This document shows positions 1 to 10,188 of a stretch of 43,675 nucleotides of DNA, one piece after another. How positions within the stretch are numbered: position 1 is the first letter of the stretch; each line of letters opens with the position of its first letter. The translations under genes were made by a program, and so were the position numbers. The DNA comes from Phallus indusiatus. Taxonomy: Eukaryota > Basidiomycota > Agaricomycetes > Phallales > Phallaceae. Below the pieces are notes generated by a model. It was given only the letters and a program-made list of their open reading frames with translations, ran no database searches and had not been told where the DNA came from. The DNA is taken from assembly GCA_027605045.1 (NCBI GenBank), contig JAQFWX010000102.1, positions 82,501 to 126,175 of the forward strand, read 5' to 3'.

Positions 1-182
1 CGCGCCGGCACGAACCGTCCAGAGACGGGATTCTCACCCTCTGCGACGCCCGTTCCAGGGGACTTGTACGCGGCCGGCGCTGAAAACGCTTCTCCAGATT
101 ACAACTCGGACGGCCGTGGACCGCCAGATTACAAATTTGAGCCGTTCCCGCTTCACTCGCCGTTACTAGGGGAATCCTTGTT

Positions 183-215
<33 letters not shown>

Positions 216-249
216 GTTCAGCGGGTAATCCTGCCTGATTTGAGGTCAA
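1..249 (-). rRNA. 28S (LSU) rRNA, 5' end, partial
   Basis: Reverse-strand 5' end of the fungal large-subunit rRNA. The universal ITS4 priming site (TCCTCCGCTTATTGATATGC) is at 192-211. It is followed by the conserved LSU start read on the minus strand (GACCTCAAATCAGG, near 235-249). The stretch from 1 to 190 fits the start of the fungal 28S D1 region, including the conserved GAGGGTGAGAATCCCGTCTC block. The gene runs off the left edge of the window, so only about 250 nt are present. The sequence looks normal and undegenerate. Confidence 0.93.
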
Positions 250-624
250 GGCGTATAATGAATGACGGAACGAGACGGAAACCCCGCCCCTCCCTTTAGC
301 GAAGACGGCGCAGTGGGATGATGGCGGTGGGAGCGAAAGGCAGGATGCCCTTCAACATGAATTTGAAACGACCGCCAAGTAGGTGAAAAAAAAGGTCGTG
401 TCAGCACCTAGCACGACAAGGCAATCCATTGGGAAAGTTCATTATACTTTTATATTAGTGTGTAGATAGTATACAGGGAAATCTAACCACTCTGAGAAAT
501 ACTGTCTGGTGAAACCTGTCAGACACATGCAATCAGAAACTAGTCATGAACATACCTCTCACGTCAGATGGAACTGACAAAGTCAGTAACACGCCGTGAC
601 GGACATGGGGACTTTTCACTGGGG
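250..624 (-). other. ITS2-like flank, possibly truncated; no 5.8S
   Basis: This is the stretch that should hold ITS2 and then 5.8S on the minus strand. I see no 5.8S: the expected reverse-strand motif GCTGCGTTCTTCATCGATGC is absent here and in the next 2 kb. Some of it may be genuine ITS2, but where rDNA ends and repeat sequence begins is not clear. It contains no supported gene. Confidence 0.5.
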
Positions 625-716
625 CCTAGCACTTAGTCGCGTCAGGGCCACACGTCGTGTCATCATTTTATGTATATAGTAGCTGTATCTAGAGTGAGGG
701 TCCCTAAGCTTGTTCT
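625..716. repeat. LTR-like direct repeat, copy A
   Basis: A segment of about 90 bp that recurs in diverged form at 995-1086. Shared blocks in the same order are GCACTTAG, GTCAGGGCC, TGTATATAGT, TCTAGAGTGAGGGTCCC (copy B CCTAGAGTGAGGGTCCC) and CCTAAGCTTGTTCT. The TGT.CAGGGCC start and the CCTAACA ends of nearby units recall LTR termini, so a decayed retrotransposon LTR is the likely source, but no pol or gag coding was found. Confidence 0.55.
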
Positions 717-994
717 TGTTACAGTACGCTAGCGCCTCGCCCTATTATTCGATTTCTTCGATTTCTTTCGATTTCATCTCGCACTTCTGTCAGGGTACGC
801 TACCGCATCCCCTCATTTTTCCTCATTTATTATCATCGGTATATATTCCCCTCCACTTTAATTATATTTCCCATATATTATCTCCACCCTCCGTTTGCCC
901 CCTCTGTCTCTATTCCACTTTCCCTACTTGCGCGTCGCGTCTCGTACCCGGCATGACGCTGTAGGCGTCACGTCGCTTATGTTCGGTTTGGGCG

Positions 995-1086
995 TCTGGC
1001 ACTTAGCTGTGTCAGGGCCGCACGCCGCTATCGTTCTTCATGTATATAGTCGCAGTCCCTAGAGTGAGGGTCCCTAAGCTTGTTCT
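995..1086. repeat. LTR-like direct repeat, copy B
   Basis: Second copy of the 90-bp segment at 625-716. Its end, CCTAGAGTGAGGGTCCCTAAG, is the imperfect reverse complement of the CTTAGGATCCCCTCCCTCTAGG unit that follows, so the two would form a stem with the loop CTTGTTCT. A hAT-like element has inserted at the base of the right arm, at 1095. Before that insertion the hairpin would have been continuous from about 1060 into the sequence now at 1845. Confidence 0.55.
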
Positions 1087-1094
1087 CTTAGGAT

Positions 1095-1823
1095 TAGTGA
1101 TGCCGAAGTTCGGTTGGTTCGGTTCACCCCCTTTTTTGGCGAACCTGAACCCGAACCAAATGTTCGGTTCGGTTCGGTTCGGATTACGTAAGCTGAACCC
1201 CGGTTCAGGTTCGGTTCGGGGTTCGAACCGGTTCAGAACCTGATTTTTCCCATTCTGAAAATTTGAAGTTATTTTCCTTGGTTCGAATTCGGTTCAGGTT
1301 CGGTTCAGGTCCAGAACCTGAACCAAACCTATATTATCCCTATAATTTAGATGTATTCTCTGTGTTAGACTTATAAATAAACTATTTTAGTGTAGCCTAG
1401 GTCCAATTTGGTTCAGTTCAGTTTAAATTTTCGAAATTTCGAAGATTTAGATGATTTGTAATACGGGCGCTTATTTAAGCGCCCAACTTATCTCGTAGAT
1501 ATTCAAAAAATATTCTTGGCATATTTTTTTATTTTCATTTTGGGCAATTTTTGAGCTCTCCAGAGCCAAAATAAAAAAAAATCACGACAAAATTCACATT
1601 GAGTTAGCACTTAGGTGATTGGTGACACCAGTGACACTATGTGACATTGTGTGACGGTTCGTCACGGTTCGAACCGGTTCACCCTAATTTCCTCATGGTC
1701 GAACCTGAACCTGAACCACTAGTTCAGGTTCGGTTCAGTTCGGCTTACATAAGCCGAACCAGGGGTCGGTTCGGGTTCGGTTCGGGTTCAAAGCGGTTCC
1801 CGAACCGAACTTCGGCATCACTA
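1095..1823. mobile_element. hAT-like non-autonomous transposon (729 bp)
   Basis: The ends are perfect terminal inverted repeats of 21 bp beginning TAGTGATGCCGAAGTTCGG at 1095 and ending in its reverse complement at 1823. An identical 8-bp direct repeat, CTTAGGAT, flanks it at 1087-1094 and 1824-1831, as expected of a target-site duplication. An 8-bp duplication with a TIR starting TAG is typical of the hAT superfamily (established knowledge). Many GGTTCGG/CCGAACC motifs occupy both subterminal zones (about 1112-1330 and 1655-1810), as in hAT elements whose transposase binds subterminal repeats. There is no transposase ORF; the interior is AT-rich. The assignment to hAT is by structure only. 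Confidence 0.8.
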
Positions 1824-1918
1824 CTTAGGATCCCCTCCCTCTAGGTGAGTAGTTGGCTCTCCCCAATATATTTCTCTTAGGATCCCCTCCCTCTAGTGTG
1901 AGCTGAGTAGCCCTAACA
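1824..1918. repeat. 51-53 bp tandem units with CTTAGG start (pair 1)
   Basis: Two units begin at 1824 and 1876 with CTTAGGATCCCCTCCCTCTAG. The first continues GTGAGTAGT and ends in a CCCCAATATA segment; the second ends GAGTAGCCCTAACA. The same dimer recurs at 2104-2303. The first eight bases of this block double as the target duplication of the transposon just upstream, so the transposon inserted into this repeat. Confidence 0.7.
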
Positions 1919-2103
1919 ACTTCGATTTCCTTCATTTCCCGTATTTTGTCGTTTCCACTATTTTCACCGTTTTCTCGATTTCGATCTCTTCAATTTCTTT
2001 CGATTTCTGTTTGTATCTCCTTGGATCCCATGGGGATCAGTCGGGCACCTCATATCCTGTACTTATATGCGTTTTCCCTAGAGGGGATACCTAAGCTTGT
2101 TCT

Positions 2104-2303
2104 CTTAGGTTTTCCCTCCTCTAGGTGAGTAGTTAGTCGCTGCCCCCAATAGATCTTAGGTTTTCCCTCCTCTAGGTGTGTGCCCTGAGTCGCCCTAACA
2201 GTTCTCTTAGGATCCCCTCCCTCTAGGTGAGTAGTATAGTTATCTCCAATATACATTACTTAGGATCCCCTCCCTCTAGTCTGAGCTGAGTAGCCCTAAC
2301 AGA
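2104..2303. repeat. 51-53 bp tandem units (pairs 2 and 3)
   Basis: Four more units begin at 2104, 2155, 2206 and 2259, spaced 51-53 bp. They alternate the same two unit types as at 1824-1918: one ending in an AATA-type segment and one ending CCCTAACA. The first two carry a CTTAGGTTTTCCCTCC variant. Sequence just upstream (2080-2103, CCTAGAGGGGATACCTAAG, loop CTTGTTCT) pairs with the first unit as a hairpin, repeating the arrangement seen at copy B. Confidence 0.7.
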
Positions 2304-2387
2304 TAAAATACTGTCAAAAAATTGATCATAAATTCTTCATGGGAGAAACTCATTAAATCTAGAAAAAAGGTCTTGATTTTTTGTTTT

Positions 2388-2568
2388 AGGTCTACCCATC
2401 CTGACCGAAGGCATGTGATCCTGCAGCTCGGCGCTTATCTCACCACATGAAAGAAATTTTATTACCAAAGCTTGTCTTTGGTTCCATTACAGCCTGTAAA
2501 AAATTCATGTAGTGAGACAAGCGCCCAAGTTTGCAGGATCACATGCCTTCGCCAGTATGAATAGACCC
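2388..2568. mobile_element. Palindromic MITE-like element (181 bp)
   Basis: Two arms of about 64 bp are inverted copies: 2389-2452 and 2504-2568 share GAAGGCATGTGATCCTGCA, GGCGCTT.TCTCAC.ACATGAA and the GGTCTA ends. The centre holds a smaller perfect palindrome, ACCAAAG-CTTGT-CTTTGGT (about 2464-2482), and this central part recurs at about 4838-4868. I see no clear target duplication and no ORF, so the class is unknown. It could be a foldback element. Confidence 0.65.
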
Positions 2569-3880
2569 AATGCAACACATTCGAGAATTTTCTTTCTAGG
2601 GGTAATAAGTGTCTGCCATGATCAATCTATGGTCAATTTTTTGACTGCAATTTTTCGGTAAATTTCAGAGATATAATGCTCGAAAGTGAGCTTTTCAGGA
2701 ACAGGCTCCATCGATTATATAAGAAAATCATGTGACTTGTTTGCGTCATTATGGGAGTGACTTATGTAATAATTTTCGTGCATTATAATAGTCGTTGAGC
2801 AGAGCATGGTGAAATCTCCTGTGCGGGTTCACGCGCTGAATGTCTCATTCATGAAATGCAATCTTCGTTGTCTTACGAAATCGTGGACTCTCCAAAGTGC
2901 TCTCAACTTTTCGCATTGTCCTTGATCACTTTTAGCTCAGAACTCGGGATGTGCGAGATTGCTGCTGAATGGTCTATTCAGGATGAATCCATTCCTGATC
3001 CTTTAAGAGGAGATACACCATCAATCACTGGTGGAGATGGGTTGGTTATTCAGGCTGTAGATGGGTTGGTTTATTCTATATGGAACACTTCGTGAGTGAG
3101 AGTTTCTGAGCCGGTCTTACTTTTTAAATCATGGATGGTGCTCTTTCAAGGCATGCACATCCTGCTGGTGCAACCCATGCTATTTCATTTCCAAGCTCCA
3201 GCGGTGATTTATTTGAAAAGTAAAATGTCTTTATCAGGGTGCTACTTTACAAGACAAGACCATGTTCCGTGTTAGAATTACACATGACGCTTGGAACTCT
3301 GCTAGTGTCAACATGCAAATAAGTATCCTAATGTTGAGAGAGAAAACGGTATAGACGGAGAATTAACCAAGGAAATTCGAAGGCAAACTGGATCATAACT
3401 GCTAATCGAAGAAACATGATGCAATATCAATCCGACTCGGAGCAGCTAACCACACTAGGCTCTCGCGACGTATATGGGCAGCCTCAAACAATTTTTAAGC
3501 TGAGTGTCCCTCAGCAACAGTTCAAAACCCATCGCATTTCCCCTGTTTCATACAAAATAACTTCACCTTTCCTAAATTCCGTCTCACAAAGAGCTCACAT
3601 TTTAAGTTTTTCGCCTTCTTTCCCTTACCATAAACTCGGAGTCCGTCTTTTCTCGGACCTCCATGTACATAAAAGACGAGTCATTATGACCCACAATTAT
3701 CATCGTTTTACACCCCTATTCTCTACTCTTACGACTCTTACGACAGCGTTATTATATTACATTCCTATTTACCATACAACACCACTTTTCTTGATTCCCT
3801 ACTGACTACACTTATACCGGTTCCCTTTTCGACCCCATTATCTCCTGATCTTGTGCATACCACTAAGGAGATGATTACGT
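2569..3880. other. No supported gene
   Basis: Several short open frames exist (2856-3095 and 3416-3805 on the plus strand), but none has a recognisable domain. The longer one is Ser/Thr/Tyr-rich low-complexity translation. The stretch lies between transposon remnants and decayed exons and is best read as gene-poor, repeat-derived or decayed DNA. Confidence 0.5.
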
Positions 3881-3889
3881 TTATTGAGT

Positions 3890-4560
3890 AATGAAGATCT
3901 CAAGGAAGCATTTGAAAGTATTGTGAAGGTACCCGAGTTGAATGTTTTGTTGTTAGATTATTTTTTGCACTGACATTATCATCAGGGCTAAACGACTCTT
4001 GCAGTCCACGCAGAAAGTACCGATATAACTTCGTCAATAATCAAGCTCAAAGCTGAAATTGAGAGGGTTCATCTGACAAAGCTGAAGGTTATAACTGTAG
4101 GTGAAACTGAAGCACATTTCACCGCTGCCGAGCTCACTCCTTGGTGAAGCTGAGCCGGTGTTAGTGTTATCCTGAATCCAGCACGCCTTTCCCTTACATA
4201 TGGCAACAACAGCGACTGTGAGTTTTGTTCTTTTATTTCCTAGTGATGTATGGAACGTGAATCTTTTGTTTTTAGTTTACTTGGACTCCCGATGTCATCC
4301 GAGTACGCAATCGCCATGTTGAAAAACCAAGGTGGCCGCCTTACAGTCGATCTTGCCATTCGAGGTTTGGGAAGCACATGCATGTGTTCCACCTGCAGTA
4401 AGTTTCATATGCGCTTTCTTTGAGAAAGTGAAAGTGAATAAAATATCCTTTCCTCAGCAGCCATGCTTTTGATGTCATTCAGTCTGCTTCTAGCGGTCCT
4501 GTCAACTTTGTCAACCATATCATTACTTACAACGAGGAATGGGAAAGACATGATTGAAAC
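3890..4560 (+). pseudogene. Decayed gene fragments, unidentified
   Basis: Three exon-like blocks read as ordinary protein and are flanked by plausible splice sites: about 4018-4147 (ends with ELTPW and a stop), 4276-4398 (contains RNRHVEKPRWPP, then a GTAAG donor) and 4458-4553 (contains SSGPVNFVNHIITYNEEWER, then a stop). They do not join into one open frame, and I cannot name the family. They are consistent with remains of one multi-exon gene disturbed by nearby repeats. This is an inference from reading quality, not from similarity. Confidence 0.35.
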
Positions 4561-4835
4561 GTTCCTGGACTGTCCGAGCATAACAGGGTCCGCTTTGCAT
4601 CATCTATAATAGCTTTATCGAAGATGAGAAATAATCGTGATAGTTCATTTACTAGCAACAGGATTTGCAATTGAGCTCCAATTCCGGCAGCTACATTTTT
4701 TAAGGTTCAAACTGAGTCTCGTTATCTTCTCATATTCAGTTTATATATGTGTTTAGCTTTCCATAGAATATTTTATCAAGTATTGACAGGCGAGCTTTGG
4801 TCCCTGCCGCACCGTCGGCCTACGCCTACCTCATA

Positions 4836-4869
4836 TATTGTAACGGAACCAAAGACAAGCTTTGGTAAT
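4836..4869. repeat. Short palindromic repeat shared with the 2.4-kb element
   Basis: The stretch TGTAACGGAACCAAAGACAA plus GCTTTGGTAATA is the reverse complement, with one mismatch in about 30, of the centre of the palindromic element at 2461-2491. It includes the ACCAAAG-CTTTGGT hairpin. It lies just upstream of the helicase pseudogene and is probably a fragment of a related element. Confidence 0.6.
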
Positions 4870-4972
4870 AAGGCAGGCTACCCTTAATAATTGCTGACAG
4901 TCCAAACTCAGTTTTTTTCTAAACTAGTTGGCGATCGTGGATGATGAAACGCCGACAGAAAAACCAAGAACG

Positions 4973-7900
4973 ATGTTGAAGAAAGGACAAGACAAGCCAA
5001 AAGGTGCTGTTTTCGCCCCTAGTTTACCCCACCTCTCAATGGAAAGTAGAGCGCGAGATTACTGGCGGGATTGGTTTTCCAGTTCCTGATGCAAAGCGTC
5101 GCATGGAGGACGCCTTTCGAGAAGCAGCGGCCAGACCCTTGTTTTCTGGCACCAATGTAAGTTCTTCTACCGGTCCACTACAGCAATGATAAAAGACAGA
5201 CTACAACGGATTAGGTCCAAGCTACTGAAATACCACCACATGTTTATACATCTTCGTCGACCGTCCAAGGTTCCGTTTTATCGAGTACAGGATCAAAATA
5301 CATGCTGCCCATTGGAACAACTAGAGAAGATAGGGAGGTATGGCTTCTGACCGCTGAATACTCCTTCGATGTATGATATATATATATACGTTATCAGGAG
5401 TATGAAGAAGTCACGATTCCACCGGCCAAAGCTGTCCCACCTCGATCAAATGAACGACTTGTTCAGGTAACTGATTTAGACGGACTAGCCAAGGGTGCTT
5501 TTTCAGTCCGTACTGATTTACTCTGAATTCTCCGGTTCATTAAATGTACGCCGTAGGGATATAAAACCCTCAACAGAATCCAGCCCCTTGTATACCCCTC
5601 TGCCTACGGCACAAATGAAAATGTTTTGGTATGTGGTAAGCTGTTGTCTGCAACGTGAAGTTTCTTCCGCTAATAGGCTTAATCAGCTCCAACCGGCGCT
5701 GTATGTCACAATAATCCTCTAATTTTGCGGGTTTCTCTCATTTCCAGATCTAGGGTAAAACAGATGTTAACGATCCTCCGTGTAATCGACCAACACCTCT
5801 CTTCATCTAGCGCAAAATCCACACCTACACAGCTGAGCGCCTCAATCAAAAGGGACGAGTTCAAAATTATCTATGTGTACGTATACTCATTTTTATTCGG
5901 AAGTTTTGCATTCAGCTGCAGTGTGTACTCCTAGAGCCCCAATGAAAGCCCGCGCCGCCGAAATTGTTAGAAAATTAGGGAAACGCTTGGCTTGGCTTTC
6001 TGTCCGAGTACGGGAACTTACAGGTTTTAACGTTGATCTTGCACTTGAAATAAACACGCTGAAGATTCATCAGGTGATATGCAGCTAACGAAGGCTGAAA
6101 TTCCCGAGACGCAGATTATTATTACCACTCCTGAAAAATGGGATGTTGTTACACGCAAGCCTACTGGAGAAGGCGAATTGGCCTCAGTTAGTAGATCCGA
6201 CGTGCGTATACCTACCGCTTATCATATTTGCATAGAAAGTAAAGTTACTCATCATCGACGAAGTCCATTTGCTCAACGAAGAACGTGGTGCTGTAATTGA
6301 AACCATTGTGGCACGAACGTTACGACAGGTTGGTGTTCCTAATATTTAACTTTCACAATTAATCCAAATATTAGGTAGAATCAGCGCAATCTCTGATTCG
6401 GATTGTGGGACTTAGTGCGACGTTGCCGAACTTTATTGATGTTGCTGATTTTCTAAGGTGGGTTCCCTTTATATCTCTCCGTTCCTACGCTTTATCACGC
6501 ATTAGGATATCTCGATACCATGGCCTCTTCTATTTCGATTCCTCTTTTCGCCCAATTCCCCTGGAACAACACTTCATCGGAACCCAAAGGAAAAGCAAGC
6601 TCCTTGCAATCCCGAAAAAATCTTGATAGAGTCACATTCCAGAAGGTGCAAGAATTAGTGTAACAAGGCCATCAAGTCATGGTGTTTGTGCATGCCGCAA
6701 AGAGACCGTCAAGTCTGCACAGGCATTGCGTGAAATGGCGATTCTTGAAGGTATATTAGAAGACTTTAGTACACAGGAGCATCCGAATTTCTCCTTTTTT
6801 AAAACGGGATATTGGAATGTCCAAGAATCGTGAAATGAAGGAGTTGTTCAATGACGGGTTTGGAATTCATCATGCAGGCATGTTGCGCTCTGATAGGAAT
6901 ATGATGGAAAGAATGTTTGAGGCGAGAGCTATCAAGGTTGGCATTTCGTCTAGAACTAATTAGGAAAATTAACATCACATTTTCAAAAAAGGTTCTGTTT
7001 TGTACAGCTACATTGGCCTGGGGTGTCAACTTGCCTGCGCATGCTGGTAGTTCTGTTCTTTGGGCGTCTGAACAACTAGTTATGTTTTCTCTTCAGTTAT
7101 AATCAAAGGAACGCAGGTCTACGATAGTTCCCGTGGTACATTTGTTCTTTCCGTATTGGACGTTCTGCAAATTTTTGGTCGCGCCGGAAGACCCGGAATG
7201 GAAACAAGCGGAGAGGGTTATATATGTACCACGGAGGATAAACTAACACATTATCCGGACGCTGTCACGGCTCAAGTGAGTTTCCAATTAATTTATGTTT
7301 TTAATTTGACCTCAACACGACTATTTAGCATCCTATTAAATCTAAGTATGTTTTGTGTCTCGCTTTCTTTATGTATGTCTGACATCGCGTGGCTAGATTC
7401 ATCGCTGGAATGGCTGATTCTTTGAACGCCGAGATTTCCCTGGGCGCTGTATCTAATATTCAGGAAGCCATTCCATGGATAGGATACACATATCTCTTCG
7501 TTAGACTGCGCAAAAACCCTATGGTTTACGGTACGAACAATCTCGAAATTCAATACATCCACGCACTCATTGAAAAGCGTAGGGATGAGTCACGAAGAAC
7601 CTGCGAATGAGCCCGATCTCAGTAGTAAGCGAAACCAGTTGATCAGAGCCGTGGCGCAAAAACTGGCTTCAGCCGGAATGATCAATTACAATGTTGAAAC
7701 TGGTTCCTTGCAATACACGGACTTGGGACGGATCGCCGCCAAATACTATATTCGAACTGCCAGTATTGAGGTGTTTAACCAGGAGCTGAAGGTTCGGATG
7801 CGTGAGGCTGACGTGTTATCAGTCTTGAGTACGAGCACTGAGGTATGTGAGGTGAAATGAGGGTCTTGCGAAGAATAATGACAGTCCACAGTTTGAGCAA

Positions 7901-10163
7901 GTTCAGTTGCGTGAAAACGAGGTGAAGGAGCTTCAACATTTGATGGAGGAAATCATTCCATGTGAAGTCAAGGTTTGTCAGTTTCTCGTGCTGTGTTGTT
8001 CTCTTGTTTTCACGCTTATTTATAGTGTGGGACTGATACTAGCCAAGGGAAGGTCAATATCCAGTTGCAAGGATACATTTCTCGGGCATATATAGAAGAT
8101 TTCGCTTTGGTCTCAGACATGGAATATGTCGCTCAAAATGGTGCACGTATCACCGCGGTTTACTTGAAATTGCCCTCTCCCGAAGATGAGCGAACGTTTC
8201 CACGGCATTAATGAATATGAGCAAAGCGATAGAGAAACGCATGTGGCCATATGATCACCCATTGACACAGTTCAATCTGTCCAAGGATGTGTTGTATAAC
8301 TTGCAACAATGGGCAGATGAATATTCGATCAGCGACCTTATTACATATAGCGCAGCTGATTTGGGTAAGCTCATACACTTAAATGAGAAGCATGGAGCTG
8401 CCCTGTTGAAGGCTGCTGGTGAATTTCTGGCCGTTACGTTATCCCATAAATTGCGACCTTTGACGTCTGATTTACTTCAAGTGCTTGTTCGGGTTACGAA
8501 AAACTTTAATTGGAATGCCTACGTTCACGGCTCGGGGAGCCGTTCTTGCTGTGGCTCGAAACCGAAGATCAGACCGAAATCATTCAATGGACAAATCTCA
8601 CTTTTCGACAGAACTTGCCGCATATCGATGTCGATTTTATCATACCTATTCGAGGGTCAAAACCTCCGTGTTCTGTTACCCTTCGTTGCATTTCTGATAG
8701 ATGGATAGGAGCTGAAAACAACATCATTCTCCCGTTGAACGATCTGACTATGCCCAACGAACCGAATTGCCACACCCCTCTTCTCAATTTGACCTTTTTG
8801 CCTACCTCAAACACAGCCATTGCTGATGTCCTACGTAACCCCGTGTATCGCCAGCTTACTGGTTTCCAAACCCAATGTTTTTGGTCAACTGTGCGTACCA
8901 ATCAAATATTTTGATATCCAGTCCTTCTGGAAGTGGAAAATCTCTGTTGGCGATGATCTCTAACGAGTTATCTCGAGTCCATGTTTCGGTACTGCTTGCT
9001 ACTAATTCCGCAGAATTATTGTCTACACGAGGGAAAAGGGTCTGCATAACGACTTCTCAATGTCTTAGCCGGGTCTTTCAAAAAATGAGCCCTTCGAACC
9101 TTAACCAGTGGCTTCAGAACCTGCGAATGGTCATATGCGAAAACCTCGAATTGTTGGATGCATCATATGAATTAGCAATTACAACGCTTTTATGTCGGAC
9201 CCAGGCCTTGCCAGTGCGGTTTATATGTTTGGCTACCTGTCTGGATGATCCTAGAGACCTTTGTCGCTGGCTTCGTGTCCCACCTTCGGGAGCCTTTGCT
9301 TCCGACCCAAAGACCGTGAACAGGGTTTGACTACAAAATCGACTATTTTTACTATTCCGTATTCGGCGGCACTTTATAAAGGCATGGTTAGGCCTACGTA
9401 TACTATCATTCGTGACATGGCATCCACTGCGAATGCTATTCTCTTTGTACCTACACACACTTTATGCCACAGTATCACCGCAGATCTCATAACACAATGT
9501 GCGATCGACATCAATACCCGAGGGTTTATGGGTGTCAACGTTACGGAAGAAGATCTCCAATCTCATGTGTCACAGCTTCATGCTAGCCCTTTGGCTAATC
9601 CCTTAACTCGTGGGATCGGTATATTTTATCCATCAATGCCTCCTTCGGAATCATCTTTATGTCTGCAATTATATCTGGAAGGTGTTATTAGGGTAATGAT
9701 AGTACCCCGTGATAGTTCCTGGGCTTTGTCAGTGAAAGGCAATGTCGTGATTGTAATGGGAACGCAATACGTCAAGAGTTCGACACCAGAGTTCGGTCGA
9801 CAAACGGAGAACCATAGCATCCAGGAGATTGCTCGTATGCAAAACCATGCTATCAATCCCTTAAGTTCGGGCCAGTTCCATTTGTTCTGTCCTGCAGAAC
9901 ACCGAGATTCGTGCTTGCGGTTTATCAATGAAGGTCTACCGTTGGAATCTGACTTGCTGCGTGGCGATACTTTGAAGCGGTGGGTGCAGGACTGGCGTAA
10001 AAAGGCGTCCATTGTTCAGAAACAAGATGCTGTCAATATGTTGTCGTTCACCTTCCTTTACCAACGCCTGGATAATAACCCAGCATACTACGAGGCGTAG
10101 TCTAACCAAAAAGTTTATTTTATTTCGCGGCTTATAGACAATATCTGGGACGCCGACGTCTAA
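4973..10163 (+). pseudogene. SLH1: SLH1/ASCC3-type Ski2-like helicase, disrupted
   Basis: This family (yeast Slh1, human ASCC3) is a tandem double-cassette RNA helicase of the ribosome-quality-control trigger complex. Recognisable parts of cassette 1 are APTGA-GKT (5700-5762), TTPEKWD (6127), the DEVH motif II ([10 protein letters not shown], about 6248), GLSATLPN (6410), FGRAGRPG (7170) and the Sec63 start. Cassette 2 has SPSGSGKS (about 8921) and ends after NPAYYEA. Lesions: in-frame stops TAA at 6661, TGA at 8187 (a conserved Trp) and TAG at 10098; frame breaks near 5760, 6587, 6695, 6803, 8156, 8534, 8895 and 9300. The second Sec63 domain is missing, because homology stops near 10163 where BNA3 begins. 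Normal length is about 1950 residues. Many introns still splice cleanly, so decay is recent, or part of it is sequencing error. The exact 5' end is uncertain. Confidence 0.7.
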
Positions 10164-10188
10164 AGGGATTATTGGCGTCTCGAAGACT

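Noticed and set aside
250..600. Possible 5.8S rRNA
   Set aside because: The strongly conserved 5.8S motifs are absent on both strands.
3416..3805. 129-codon plus-strand ORF
   Set aside because: Low-complexity Ser/Thr/Tyr/Leu translation, no domain, lies in repeat-derived DNA.
8584..8901. 105-codon minus-strand ORF
   Set aside because: Antisense to the helicase pseudogene; its plus-strand frame carries the real homology.
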